64,000 nucleotides of DNA from Mesocentrotus franciscanus (taxonomy: Eukaryota; Echinodermata; Echinoidea; Camarodonta; Strongylocentrotidae). Shown one piece after another: positions 48,038-61,512 of this stretch (its first letter is position 1; every line of letters begins with the position of its first letter). A program made the position numbers and the translations under genes. The notes under the pieces were generated by a model. The model had not been told where the DNA came from and did not search any database. It saw only the letters and a program-made list of their open reading frames with translations. The stretch spans positions 5,096,863 to 5,160,862 of the forward strand of contig CP137673.1 of NCBI GenBank assembly GCA_037976565.1. The letters run 5' to 3'.

Positions 48038-51000
48038 TAGCGGTACTTGTTATACTTTCCCTTTTGCTGATGGAAACGTTACACATAAACTTTATGAGAT
48101 TGTAGCGGAGGTGAAGTGAAACTTTGTAAGTGACCTTAGACGTCATGGACGTGTCATCTGGCAGTACAAGCCTACCTACAACTGGACTTATAGTGGTATT
48201 TAGATCACCCATTTTGCTTTTCGCTCTAAAAACAGTTAAGTAAAGTATTACCCAATATTTGGTGGAAAAGGAACGTGCATGTTTGTTGGGTAAAATTTCA
48301 CTCGGTATTGAATAAAGTGTACTCAAATAGGGTAAAACCTACTCCAAATTGGTTTAAACTTTACCGAATAAACATGCCAGATGGTTTTAACGCCAAGGCC
48401 AGACCCTGCGTCCACCACGTGACCGGGCTCGTGTAGTGACTGGAAAAGAAGAAGACCTCGAACTTGCCATATTTGATCCTCCAAACCTTGTGAACACATT
48501 GTATAGTATAATGTAGCCATCATAAAAATAGTTTAAGATAACAATTTCAAAATTCAGCTGATGAGAATAACTGTTTAAATCTACTTACCGTCTTCACAGT
48601 TTCTACCGGTATACCCAGGCGCACAAATACATGAGTAGTTATACGATTCATCCACACACGTTGCGTCATTAAGACACGGTCCAGTCACACAGGAATCAAT
48701 ATCTTGAGTGAAAATATGAAGGTAGAATAAGAGTTATTAATGTGTATTCTCAAAGCAATAGAAAATGTATGCTTAGACAAACAGGACATCTACAATTTAA
48801 TATTTATCTATTATTCCATTAACTAATTAAATCATTCATTTATTTATTTTTTCATCTATCTATAAATTTTTGTTCATCGATTTAATCGTGTTGTGTTAAA
48901 TATTCAAGAATGATACATTTCGTTGTTAAAAAAACTTTACGAGTGGGCGCTGTAATAATTGTCAACACCTAAATGATGCGTGATGGTCCATTAGGAGAAC
49001 CGCGGTTACCTCGGAAGGGACTGCAGACTTCCTTGTTGCCTACCTATTTGCATTTACAACCATACTGGCTGTAAGATGAAATTAATTACCCTGACCAAAC
49101 CGCTATCATCCGCCAGTTTTTTAGGCAATGAAAGTAGACAATACTTCATCTTATATCAACCACAAAGAATATTATAAGGCATATACTTCTGAATATTGTC
49201 CCTTTACATTTATTGACATAAATTTGTAAAAATACTAAGCAGCATTTCTGTACATTTAAGATAAAAAAAGAGTAATTTGTATCGTTAAACACAACATGAA
49301 TTTACCCAAGATGCCAGTTATCACAATAAATTAACATTATTAATATTAATATGGGGAAAACATTCATGGGCCCTGCATGGATCAAAGAGCCAGTCTCATT
49401 TAACCGATAAAGATGAAAACTATGAATACAAATCGATTTACTAAAGTTAAGGTGGTAAAAATAAATTTATCGAGAAGTTTTCTTACCGGCCGTATAAGAA
49501 ATGCGATAACCCGAAAGGTGTACGTTTTTGTCCGAGTTGAAGTAGAAGAAGATTTGGTTGGTGTCGTTGAATACATATGTCCTATCGCTCAGAGGTAAGC
49601 TTGTGAGGGTTCCATCAAGTTCGTAAATGTCTGGTAGCGAAGGATCTAATTCATAGATAGCGGGACCTTTTCCAAAAACGAGGCTGTCCTTGAGCGTTTC
49701 TGTAGAGAAATCTTCTATGATGACCGTGATTCGCTGTGCAAATTCGATTTTCAGATGAGAGTAGCATTCCTGGCGACCTGGGTACGCATTTGGGTAACCG
49801 GGACTCGTGATATTCCCTTCGCTGTCGTAGTAATTCATATTGCATCCAGAGCTTCCTGCGAACATTTCAAACGAGATATTCAAACAAGCGATATTATTTT
49901 ATAGATTGCACTTTTCTATTCCGATGTAAGTCACAACAGAGTGACGACAACCGACAAAAAAAGAATTGCAAACATTGACATCTGCCGACAAAATATACCA
50001 AAGATTTTTTTTTTTTTTGCTCGGCGACTGGGCGTCGATCAATAGCTTTAGGATTGTTTTCAGATCGGTTGTTAATCAATCTTTTTAAGCCTAAGTCACA
50101 ATAGACATACGACCAGTCGCCGTTCCCGGCACACCTGGTGTGGAATTTGTTTAGGTAGCAAAGAGGTTTTGGCAGTCTTTAAAAGGTTGCCAGTGGTTTC
50201 CGGACCATTTTGGTCGGCTGGATGTTTACGCTGCTGCATCGAAAACTTTTTGACGACCAAACTGGTCGTGAAAAGGTTTTTCTTAGCTTTTCCAACAGTA
50301 GGCAACAGATCTCAGATTGATCGGTGACTGATCGCCAGGTGATCTTCATTGCTTGACGACTATTTCCGGGCGGTGTTTGGCTGAGAAAAGAGCGTAAGCT
50401 GATCGACGAATGGTATGCGATTAGTCACCGATTAATATCCAAACGTTCTCCAAACGCCACAACTAGTAAGGAACGCCGACAAGGCAGCAGAGTTATGAAG
50501 AAGGTATCATTACACAGAATATCAATTACTCTTGGATTGGGAATCTGCCAAAGGTGGGTATCTGTAAAGCTCTTTGAGAGGGCCTGCGGTCCTGAAAAGC
50601 GCTATATAAGAACGAACTATTATTATTATTCTCTTTGTTTACGCACTGTATATATATATATATATATCAATATCACACAGGTTATCACATTTAAATAGGA
50701 ATCTGCCAAATTTGGGTATACTTTTTTGATACGCACTGTATACATATAATGTGATAATGAGTGTACTCGTGTACATGTACCATTCGCCTTTGTTTGCATA
50801 CTAATGTAGAACATAGTGTGAGAGTAATATACAAGCAAAATGATGACGCACGCATTCTCTGTTTAAAGCTTTCGTTTTCATCAGACATCTTCAGAAATGC
50901 AATCTGTTTAAGACAGATCAAGTATTTGGCAGTTAATAACTTCTTAAGTTAATTTAAGAACCTTTTTCTCTTCACTTCCACTTGTGGAGATTGTGTGCAA

Positions 51001-54000
51001 TCCTGTTATGCTTGGGGTGGAAGATGACAATATTCACGTGGGCCACCCTGTTTCAAGTAATATAATCAAATCGACATTTAGCAACACGTTACTATACTCT
51101 TAGGTTTAAGTCTACAGATATCGCAAGAAAACTACTGACCCTTATTAGGTACTTCTGAATCATTTCTTACCTATATATTCTACATCACAGTTCTGTCCAG
51201 AGTAAACGCGTGCTGACGTTCCTAGAGGAACAACTGGACATTCACAGTAGTATCCCAAAGTAGCATTGACACAGGGAGCATTCTGTAGACAAGGATCCGA
51301 GGCACAGTCTGAGAATGCAAAACAAAGGGTCATTAAATATGTATATATATTTTTTTTAAATCTTTTTGAAAAAATATTAATGTTTGATTGGATCAATTAA
51401 ATTACAATCATAACATGAACATGGAAGTGACAATGCTTATGACCCAAAATACAACTGTGATCATGGAAAACAATCGAGTGACAGAGAGTAAATCATAAAT
51501 AAACTACGAGGATGAATAGGCAACAATAAAACAGGTCCGAAACCAGGCACGAAATAGTGGGAAAACCCGACGGACCCCAGACGACACCATCACGAACGAA
51601 TCGACCGGTCACCTGGGATCGTTGCACGAAACCATCTCCATGGCAGTCCTATCTTTGTCCGCGACATACGAAGATGTCAGGAAGCCGACAACCCGTTTTA
51701 CCCGGTTTATTTATACATTTATTTACTTATTCATTCATTCATTCATTCATTCATTCATTTAATTATTCAGTTATTCATTCGTTCATGCATTCATTCATTA
51801 TCTAGTTACGTATCATCTTTTTTACAAGCAAAGATCATCAGTATATGCAATACATATAGAAAGCCACACATTTCTTGCATAAATCAGAATCATATTACAT
51901 GAAACACATATAGAACATGCTAGTAAGCCGGACTTCACTTTGCATTTAAGGGAGGAAAGGTTATAACTACATATACAACACACATACAAACTTTATGGTT
52001 TAATGATACTATAATGATTATGCAATCATGTATATATATATTTATAAATGGTTACAAAATGTCCATGACTACAGTTAAAGGAAATTGATTGAGTACATCT
52101 AGCTAGCAAGCTGGACTTCACTTTATATCTAATAGAGGAAAGGTTATTGCTAGATGTGATACTGATTTTAACGAATTCCATATTCTAGGTCCCTGGCTAG
52201 AGGAGGGCTGCCTGCCGGGGTATGTGCCTCGCATGGCATACGGCTGCACTGACTCTAAACCTTTATATCAAGCTCATTACAAGCACAAACAATCCCAACG
52301 TACGAGGGGGAAGTAGTCAAGGAAACATGTTACGTACTTCCCTATAATCCCCATCAACGTTGATGTCAACAAATTTTCAGATATGACTAATAAATAATAC
52401 AACCTCATACAATACTTCTCGGCCCCGTGTATTTTAAAGTGATATCTGTAACTATTCCTGTTATTAAAAGTACCACTCCTAACGATGGATAGTCAACCTG
52501 TTCGAAACGTCGAGCCCTTCCTACTACCCATCCTCTCCCACCGGCGCAAGCTCAAGAAAGATTACCAACAGTCCCTCTCACAGAGGCGGCGCTCCGGGGC
52601 AGGGAGCACAGTTTCAAGTACCTCAAAAGTGCCCCTTTACATAGGAAAAGTGCCCCTCTTACTTTGACAAGTGCCCCTATTAACTTTTAAAAGTGCCCCT
52701 TTCCCTTTCCATCTCTAATAAGTGCCCCTTTTATTTTGACACGTACCCCTTTTCCTTTGACAAGTTCCCATTTTCCTTTGCAATAAGTGTCCATTTTCCA
52801 TTCTCATAAGTGCCTTTTTTAATCTCTAGTAAGTGCCCCCTTTCAGGTATGAGAAGCGCCCCTTTTCACTTTTGATAAGCGCCCCTTCACCTCTGATAAT
52901 TGCCCTATTCAAATCTGAGAGGTGGCCCTTTTGCTTTGACAAGTTCCCTTTTCCTTTGTAAAACTGCCCTTCCCCTTTTAATAATTACCCCCCTTTTAAC
53001 TCGGATAAGCCGTCCTTATATTTTCACATGTGCCCCCTTTCCTTTCTAATAATTGCCCCTTTTCCTTATGATAAGTGTCCCCATTAAAAAGAGCCTCTTT
53101 CACTTCTCATAAATGCCCCTTTTCATCTATGAAAATAGTTCCTTTTCATTTTCATAAGTGCCCCTTTTCATCTCTTGTAAATGAGAGATACTCGTTTTAC
53201 TTTGGCAAGTGCCCCTTCCCCTCCTGATAAGTGCTCCTTTCATCTCTAATAAATGTCCCTTTTATTTTGACACGTCCCCCCTTTTCCTTCCTAATAAATG
53301 CTCTTATTCCTTCTTATAAGTGCCCCTTCCCCACCTCATCATTACCTCTTTTCATCTCCGATAAGTGCCCCGTTTATTTTAACATCTGCCTCTTTTTCTT
53401 TTTAATAAGAGCCACTTCCCCCTTCTCATAAAAGCCCCCTTTCACCTTCGATAAATGCCCCTATTAAAATCTGATCGGTGCCCCTTTTCTTCCAACAAAT
53501 GCGCACTTTCCTTTATTATTTGTGCCCCTTTTTCATTCTCATAAGTGCCTCTTTTTATGTATGGTCAGTGCCCCTTTTCAGATGCGATAAGTGCCCCTTT
53601 TCACCTCTGATAATTACCCTTTTAACAATGATATGTGCCCCTTTTTCCTTTCTAATAAGTAACCTATCTCTTTTTCATAAATGCCCATTTTCACTTCTTA
53701 TAAATGCCCCTATCAAAATCTGATGGGTGCCTCTTTTCCGTCGACAAATGCCCATTCCCCATTCTAATAAGTGCCTTTTTCATCCCTGGTTAGTGCCTCT
53801 TTTTTTTAGGTGTAAGAAGTGCCCCATTCTCACCTCTCATAATTAGCCTTTGTACTTTGACACGTGCTCCTTTTCTTTTCGAATGAGTGTCTTATCCCTT
53901 TCGATAAGTGTCCCCTTTTCCTGTAATTTCAAGCGACTAAGAGCAATTTCCCCCAAAGCTCGCTCGCTACGCTCGCTCGCATTTATAGATGTTATAATTA

Positions 54001-57000
54001 TGTTACTTATCAAAGGTCTTCTCAGTCTTCCGTTATGAGAATGTGCTTATAACCCCATCAAGATTGTGTTTTTTCCTCTTTATAAGATGTTATTTTTCGC
54101 ACTGCGACCTCACAAATTTTAAAATATTTCCTCGCTCGCTTGGCTCGCTCGCAAATGAACTTTCGGACCATCACACCCAACCACAAAGTATGATGCTTGA
54201 GCAATACCTTATATGATGTATAAAGAGAAACAAATATTGAAATCCTCCCTGATAATGTAATCACACTATAGGGGTATATACCAATGTCTAAAAAATTGTA
54301 TATTTTCGCTTTGAGATTTCCCTTTGAAGGTGCCCTTTTTCCCCAGAAAGTGCCCTTTTTGTTGGTGCCCCCCACTTTGGAAGTCGCTCCGCCGCCTCTG
54401 CCCTCTCAGGACTACACAAACTCAAGAAAGATTATCAACTGTCCTTATCAGGACTCTCCAATCCTACTGCTCTCACATGGTGCAACCGTAATCCTACTCT
54501 ATACCAATAACATGTTAAATACCGGTGTGCTTGGAAAATTAGAATTGAGCATGAAAACAAGAACCTAATATCCTTCTCTTCGAAATATCATTCATAACTA
54601 CGTTTGGGTATTTTTCTCGAATGTCATTTTCGAAACACATTCATGAAACCAGGAAATATGAAGAGAGAAATAATAATGTAGCTACTGTTATCAAAATGTT
54701 CGTTTATCCGATGACCTTTATTTTCAAGCAGTTGGTAATAGAAATTTGCTCAATTATTATTCAACCACTTTTTATGTTTTATTCACAGAATATGAATAGA
54801 ATTTCCTGGGTGATGGATGAGTTTGATTTCTGGTAAAGATGAAAAAACATTGTGAAGTTTCTTATACTTTGTTCGTCAGTTTGGATGTAGATGACAGTAG
54901 AAATGTCTCCTGACAAAGTTTTTTCCTTTTAAATACACTCATCTTCGAAATATGACGAGAAGTAGTTGAATAGTTTGAACCAAACATTTGTGCGGTGTCG
55001 TCCAATAAATCCCAAATTCCCATTTCCGTGTGCAGTGCGTGTGGTCTTGTGTCATTTTCTTTTCTTTTTTTCATTTGGAACATTCGAAAACTTCGTTACG
55101 TCCTTCCGTATGTGCTATACAATCAACATTTCCCAATTTTGTCCAGTCAGTTTCTTTTACAATGAATATAATCATAATAATAATAATAATAATAATAATA
55201 GTTCTGCTTTCCTATATAGCGCTTACAGTATTATTACTAGCCCGGTCATTGAATTCAATTACTATTCTGCACATTATAGAGACGTTCTCCACTTCCTGGG
55301 GAGCATTCCAGCTAGTCGCCTTTTTACAGGCGCGCACATGTAATGCTAATCTAACCGCAATGACTTTAGCATCCTACCATGTACCCAATTAACATCTGGG
55401 CAGAGAGGAGCAATGTGAATAAAATGCCTTGCTCAGGGACATAAGTGCCGCGCCTGGGCTCGAATCCGCGACCTTTGCGTGTCAATTCAAGAGATAAAAC
55501 CACTCGACTACGACACCTATACATGCACATTCGCATGACCGATACCACATCTTTGTCTTTACGAATAGTTTCCTTACTAAATGACTGCTTAGGAGTCGGC
55601 ATGAGAAAAAGCATTTTCTCCTCATCTCATAACCGGTCATCAGTATTTTCTAATGACCGGTCTGTTAACTGTTTTTATCTATCTACATGTATTTAGTCGT
55701 ATCTAGAAATATGGACGAAGGTGTTTAACAACATGAACAAAAAGGTTTAAAAAACATCAACCCTCGGTACCTTTGAAACTGTACTAACACCTTCCTCTAT
55801 CTCGTTGGGTATCGGAAAGTTCGAAAGATATAGCTCGTGTAGATAATTATTACTTATGCCTTCATAGATGTATATTATTTGAATAATGGTTATCGTTATG
55901 TGGAACAGTATGACCAAGGTTTTATATGCTGCCACTAGACCATGATACATTCCTGTCACACCATTCCGGCGCCAATGCTCATATATTTCTTTGTCTTCGT
56001 TTGACGAAATCGTCGCTAACGGAGAGGTATCTTGAAAACATATCTCGTTTATTCTTTGGACTTCTGTGATCGTGGCTTTTGTGAGTTATTGTATTGTTTG
56101 TGCTTGAAAGATGTATTTGAGTTTATTCGAGGTTCAATGGACTTCTTCATTACTATTTATTTCAAATTCATTACATGCGCCGAATACAACATTGAAAGAA
56201 AGCTTCCCCTTCTGGAGGAATGTATTAGGCTGTACGAGAAAAAAAAAAAGAAAGAGAGAGAGAGAGAGAGAGAGAACAATCGGTCATTATTATGGGTGAT
56301 TTCGTTGAGATATGTTTCGCTTTTGTCATGGAAGCTATTTTCCATATCAACTATGCCAATGCTGTGAAAACGAAATTGAATACGATCTTCCATAGATTTC
56401 AGTCGTGTTTCTAGATAATTCCTGTAATTGATCATTTGCTTTTGTATCCAGTTAGAGCTTCTCATAATCAGACGAGAATATACTTGATGAAAACTATAGT
56501 TCTGTACTTAGAATGCGTAAACTTCAAACGCTTTTCGCCTGCACGTCACGCTTCTTTTTGCATCTATTCTATCTAGTATGATATCTTTTTGGTAGTGGCT
56601 GTTGTCATTCACACTGACAAAACATAAGTACGTGGAAGCCCACAAATGATTTCCACCTTCACCGGATCTCCTTCCCTTCATCTGTTTATAGGAATTTTAC
56701 ACTATAAGGCGTGGTTCAACTGGCCCGAATATTATATGGTTTTCATATTTATATGCTTATATCAATAACAAAAATATGATTCATACTAATAGACAATATA
56801 GTCACTATTCATTCCAAAAAAATTACAACATACACCTTCCATATTGTTGTTATGTTACTTTTAGAGCAATTTATCAATTATACATAGACCACAGGGCCAC
56901 ACCCTAGGCTTACCGATGCCTGATCAGCAGTACCGGGCCGTGGAAGGCATCATTCCCCCCATACAACCTAACACACTCTCCCTTTATCCTCAAGGATGCA

Positions 57001-58482
57001 ATGGCAGGATGTATGAGTAATGTAAACTTTTCGGGGCGTATTCTTATTAAAGGCATCGTTTAACAATGTTAAATCTGTGATGCACGGCCCTACGTGTTAT
57101 CAGTGCCTGTGATATTGAAGCCCTAAAAATTGCGCTTCAAAATGATCAAGAAGTGCCTCAAAAAAGTAAAATTGTTTGAGTGACCGGTTTTACCATACTC
57201 GTTTTCCCCAATAGACTGTAGTGTTATGAAAACCGTTAGGAAAACACAAAATTTGATTTCGATTTCCAATCATAAATATGTTGATAATCAGACAGGCGAT
57301 CGGCTTGTAAAAGTCATGGGGTTCCTGTCTGACCTAAAGGTTTATAATTATCATTGCATCATGAGCTAAATCCAGGATTTTGTTTCAGAATCTGAGACAA
57401 AGTTACCCAATCCCTTTAAGATGTATCCTCCCTAGATACAAACAATGAAATACTAACTCTTAGATATCACAGGAGAATGGAGTCAGAGGATTCTAAAAAG
57501 AAAGATGGACATAAGCATAAACGTCTTCACCTACATATAGTGATATCCACCCTTAGGTAAAGATAATGCATTGTTGACATGTTGTATTTGAAAAAGTAAT
57601 TAAGATAAAAAACGATAGAAAAAAATATATATTTATTTATCATTTGCCCTCGAGAAAGGAAGATCGTTCATGCATTTCTGTTTTAGTGTTATTTTGAAAA
57701 CTGCCTATCCCAAGCACCAAAGATTCCCATAAATGGTTAAAGTTTCAATTTTTACCATATGCATCCCTCATCGTAACCTGCTTATTACTCATCAAATGAT
57801 CTTCCGCTAACCAGCCTGGTGGCATAAGGTCAGTTATCTCCATGGATTTATGATTTACGATTTTTGTCTTTATTATGTTACGTTTTCTTGCATGTTGTTT
57901 TTAGCTACTGCTAATTACTTTCTTTTTTTGTATCTTGCTTAGTTAGTACTAAGACTGACCTGGCTTAATTGGCAATAATCGTATTGATTGTATTTTTAAA
58001 CGGATTTTGTATTTGTGAACAGTTCAGCTGCTAGTCACGAGCTGTGATAAACCATAAATTAATAACTTAATGAAGTACACATCGCCGATATAGGTGTCGT
58101 TCTTTTATTCACTTGGTCTAAATATCGTAATATTTGATTTTAGCAGTACCGGATGTCCAATTAACTGTTTACTATTCCCAAGAATAGATCGATCCACTTT
58201 ATATAATCTGTCTTAGCTTCCAAACTTCAGACAATATTTTTCACGGAATAGGTGATATATTCTCGTCAATTAGAATACCTTAATATGCATATAGACGTAG
58301 CTTCTGAAAACAACATCTTGACAGAGCTTTCTGCTTTTCTTTTCTTCATGCAGTAAACAAAAATGTATATATATACCTGTACCTTAATCTAATTGTGATA
58401 ATGTTCTATATTTCCTAGTATTCAAGTTGTCCAAAAACATCTTTACATATTCTTTTTATTATAGCCAATAATCATGATAAAC

Positions 58483-58522
<40 letters not shown>

Positions 58523-58642
58523 GCCCCTTTCTCTCTCTACTTCATCTTTCCCCTCCCTTTTTTATTTTAAATATTCCCATCCTCTGTCTTCCTTTCCCCG
58601 TCTCTCTCCCCTCTCTGTCTTCCCTCTCTTCTTCTTCCTCCC

Positions 58643-58682
<40 letters not shown>

Positions 58683-61468
58683 CTCTCTCTCTCTCTCTCT
58701 CTCGCTTTCTCTCTCCCTCTTTCCGTCTTCTCTCTCTTTTCCCCTCTCTCTTTCACACCTTCCCTTTTGCTCTTACGCTCTCTGTTTCTGTCTGACCCTC
58801 TCTCTCTCTCTCTCTATCTTTCTTTCTCTTCCCCTCTTACTCTGTATATCCCAATATGAGTGAGTTGTAGTTTATGGTTTGATTGTTTATGGTTTTGTAC
58901 ATCTATTATCTGGATAAAGAGATATTCTTTTTTTCTATTTCACCCTTGATCAGCCGAGGAATTATTTCGTGGGAGCACCACCAGATACAACAAATAACCA
59001 GCCATTGATGTACACTTGTGTGCATCGGTTTGTGACGATCGTGAAATTCCGCAAGTCAAAGTTTACGGTCCCAAGGTCTTTACTTGTTCTTTAACAGGCT
59101 GCACAAAGTTCAATGTAAACAAAGTACGTTAACTACATTTAAGTAACTTGTTGTTTCGGGCTATATGACGAACAAAAAACGAATATCATTGTGAATTTTA
59201 AATGACTTTTATTTGGTGGCTTTCATAATTTTCAGTCATGTTCCCTCATTCTCATTTAAGAGTTTTATTTATGATGTTCCCATCTGACCAAACACTTTCG
59301 GCTCCCAATCGGCGTTTTACAACGAGGGACCTCCCAAACTGGGCCAGCGAAATTTGTTGACATTTTGCTGTCTACATGGTGTTAAATGCCTTAACGTGAT
59401 GAGAAGGGCGATATGAGATTTTAACTATAAGGATTGCAAACATGGCTCAAACATAACCCATAGAATCATGGATAATGATAAGTTTTTTTTTCAAAGAAAA
59501 GAGAGGCTACGTTTGGATCACCATACCGGTGTGTTGGCTCAGTCAGTAGAGCGTCCGCCTCACAACCGGGAGGTGACTCTAATCTGGTAGGAATAGGGGT
59601 GGAGATGGTACACACATTGTACGCTCTATAATATTTGGGGTAATGACATCTCTCAAACGCTGAGAGTCTTCTGTATTGAGCGACAAAGAAATCTAGATTT
59701 CCATTTTTATTTCAATCCCTATATTCAAACCGAACTACTTTTTCAATGCAATACAATATCGGTGACATATAGGTCATATATATATATATATATATATACA
59801 GTGAACTAGTTGTTAAGGTTGATTGCTTATTAAACAGAGGTCATCTTTGGTTGGGTCTTTTCGGGTTTAACAGCTTGTGACGTAGTATTGTAGGCTATCT
59901 GCAACAGTTTGACGTTGCAAGAAAGTTGCAATCAATTGCAAATCCCCAAAATCAAGCGTAAGTCTTCCGATTAATTGCAAATTTGCAATTGATCGCTTTC
60001 TTGTAACGCCTCATTAGTAAGAGAGAGAGAGGGAGAGGAGGAGAACAAAAGCTAGATCTAGTTAACTTAATTTAACTGTTAAAGCGTTAATCCTAGCAAA
60101 AGCCTAGGAAATTTAGGAGACTAGTGGGGCGTTGCAAGAAAGTTAAGTTGCAATCGCTTGCGAATATCAGATCAATCGCAACTTTCTTGCAACGCCCCAT
60201 AAGTGATATACATAGTAGAGAGAGTTATAATCTCAACGAGTCCGCCACAGATTTTGTTTACTCCAACATGTACCATGTAACACACACACACTGGACATGT
60301 CTTTAATAATATATTTTACGATTCTTCATCAGGAGGTAATAATGAAGGTACCTTGGTTTCGTGGTATAATGGTTCATTCTCTTGACTCTCAGCCTAAGGG
60401 TCAAGGGTTCGAATACCAGCCCGGCACTAACATCCCGTTGGCTAGGCATTAATCCAAATTTGCCACTCTCCACCCATGGGTAAATGGGTACCTGGTAATG
60501 CTAGTGTAAAATAATTTCATGGCCCGCAGGAAGAGCAGTCTTAATACTAATGTGGCTACCCTGGTAAATAAGACCCAATTATTACTATTATTATGTTTTT
60601 ATTTACATGGATAATGAACAAATGATAATACAGAGTGAATAACAGTGTAACACAGAGTGTTCTAAACTGATTGTTGTATTAAAAACAAGCAAATCTAAAC
60701 AAACAAAACCAAAACAAAACAAAACCCCCCCAAAAGGTCAAATCATTACATTTTGGATCTTGCATACTTCAACTGTTCAAATGTACAATATGATCGTGTT
60801 GTTTAAATCGTTTTCCGCGGCTTTTAAGCAGGGCGTGTCTTTTGTTCAAACGGGTACCATCAAACTCAGACTATTATCCAATCAGGTTCCAGCATAATTA
60901 TAGTGAATGAGTTACAACTAAAACTTTTAATCTCGCATGATTGGCCCATGCCGGAAAAGTCACAACTGGGCGCAGGTGTTGTCGGGGCGCAACTCTTGTG
61001 CAACGAAGCCTTGTAATTCACCTTGTAATACTTTTATTTCTGTTTCTCTATGCAATTTCTGTATGTTAACAAATATTGCCCGAGCTTTATTATTGCTCGA
61101 GATTTCATTTTGCTTGTCTCAAATTTTCCTTTCCACTCTTGATCTAGGCCCTGTTACCCCATCCCATAACACTATTCCTAATGAAAACAAAATGCCTCTT
61201 GGTGTGACCAAACAAGGCATATTCCTATTTTCTCACTTTGCCTCATTCATATGATGAATAAGTATTTGGTATTTCATGTTAGTTTTCATTTTTACAATTA
61301 TGACAAAATTCTGTTATACTATGAGAGAAACTATTCTTATTACGCATTTCTAGTAAGGGCACAATACTTTAAACTCGGATAGCGGTACGTTCTTTTATTA
61401 AGAAACAACTAACTTATGGTACATGTTTTGCTAAAATAATTATAGCAGGATGATCTCTCTACCCCCTT

Positions 61469-61512
<44 letters not shown>

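Noticed and set aside
52618..53935. CRISPR-like array
   Set aside because: Animal DNA; units are degenerate with no constant repeat or unique equal-length spacers. It is a minisatellite.
58474..58863. Long Ser/Leu ORF and its reverse Arg/Glu ORF
   Set aside because: Translations of a CT/GA microsatellite; the same applies to 30,586-30,909 and 24,001-24,252.
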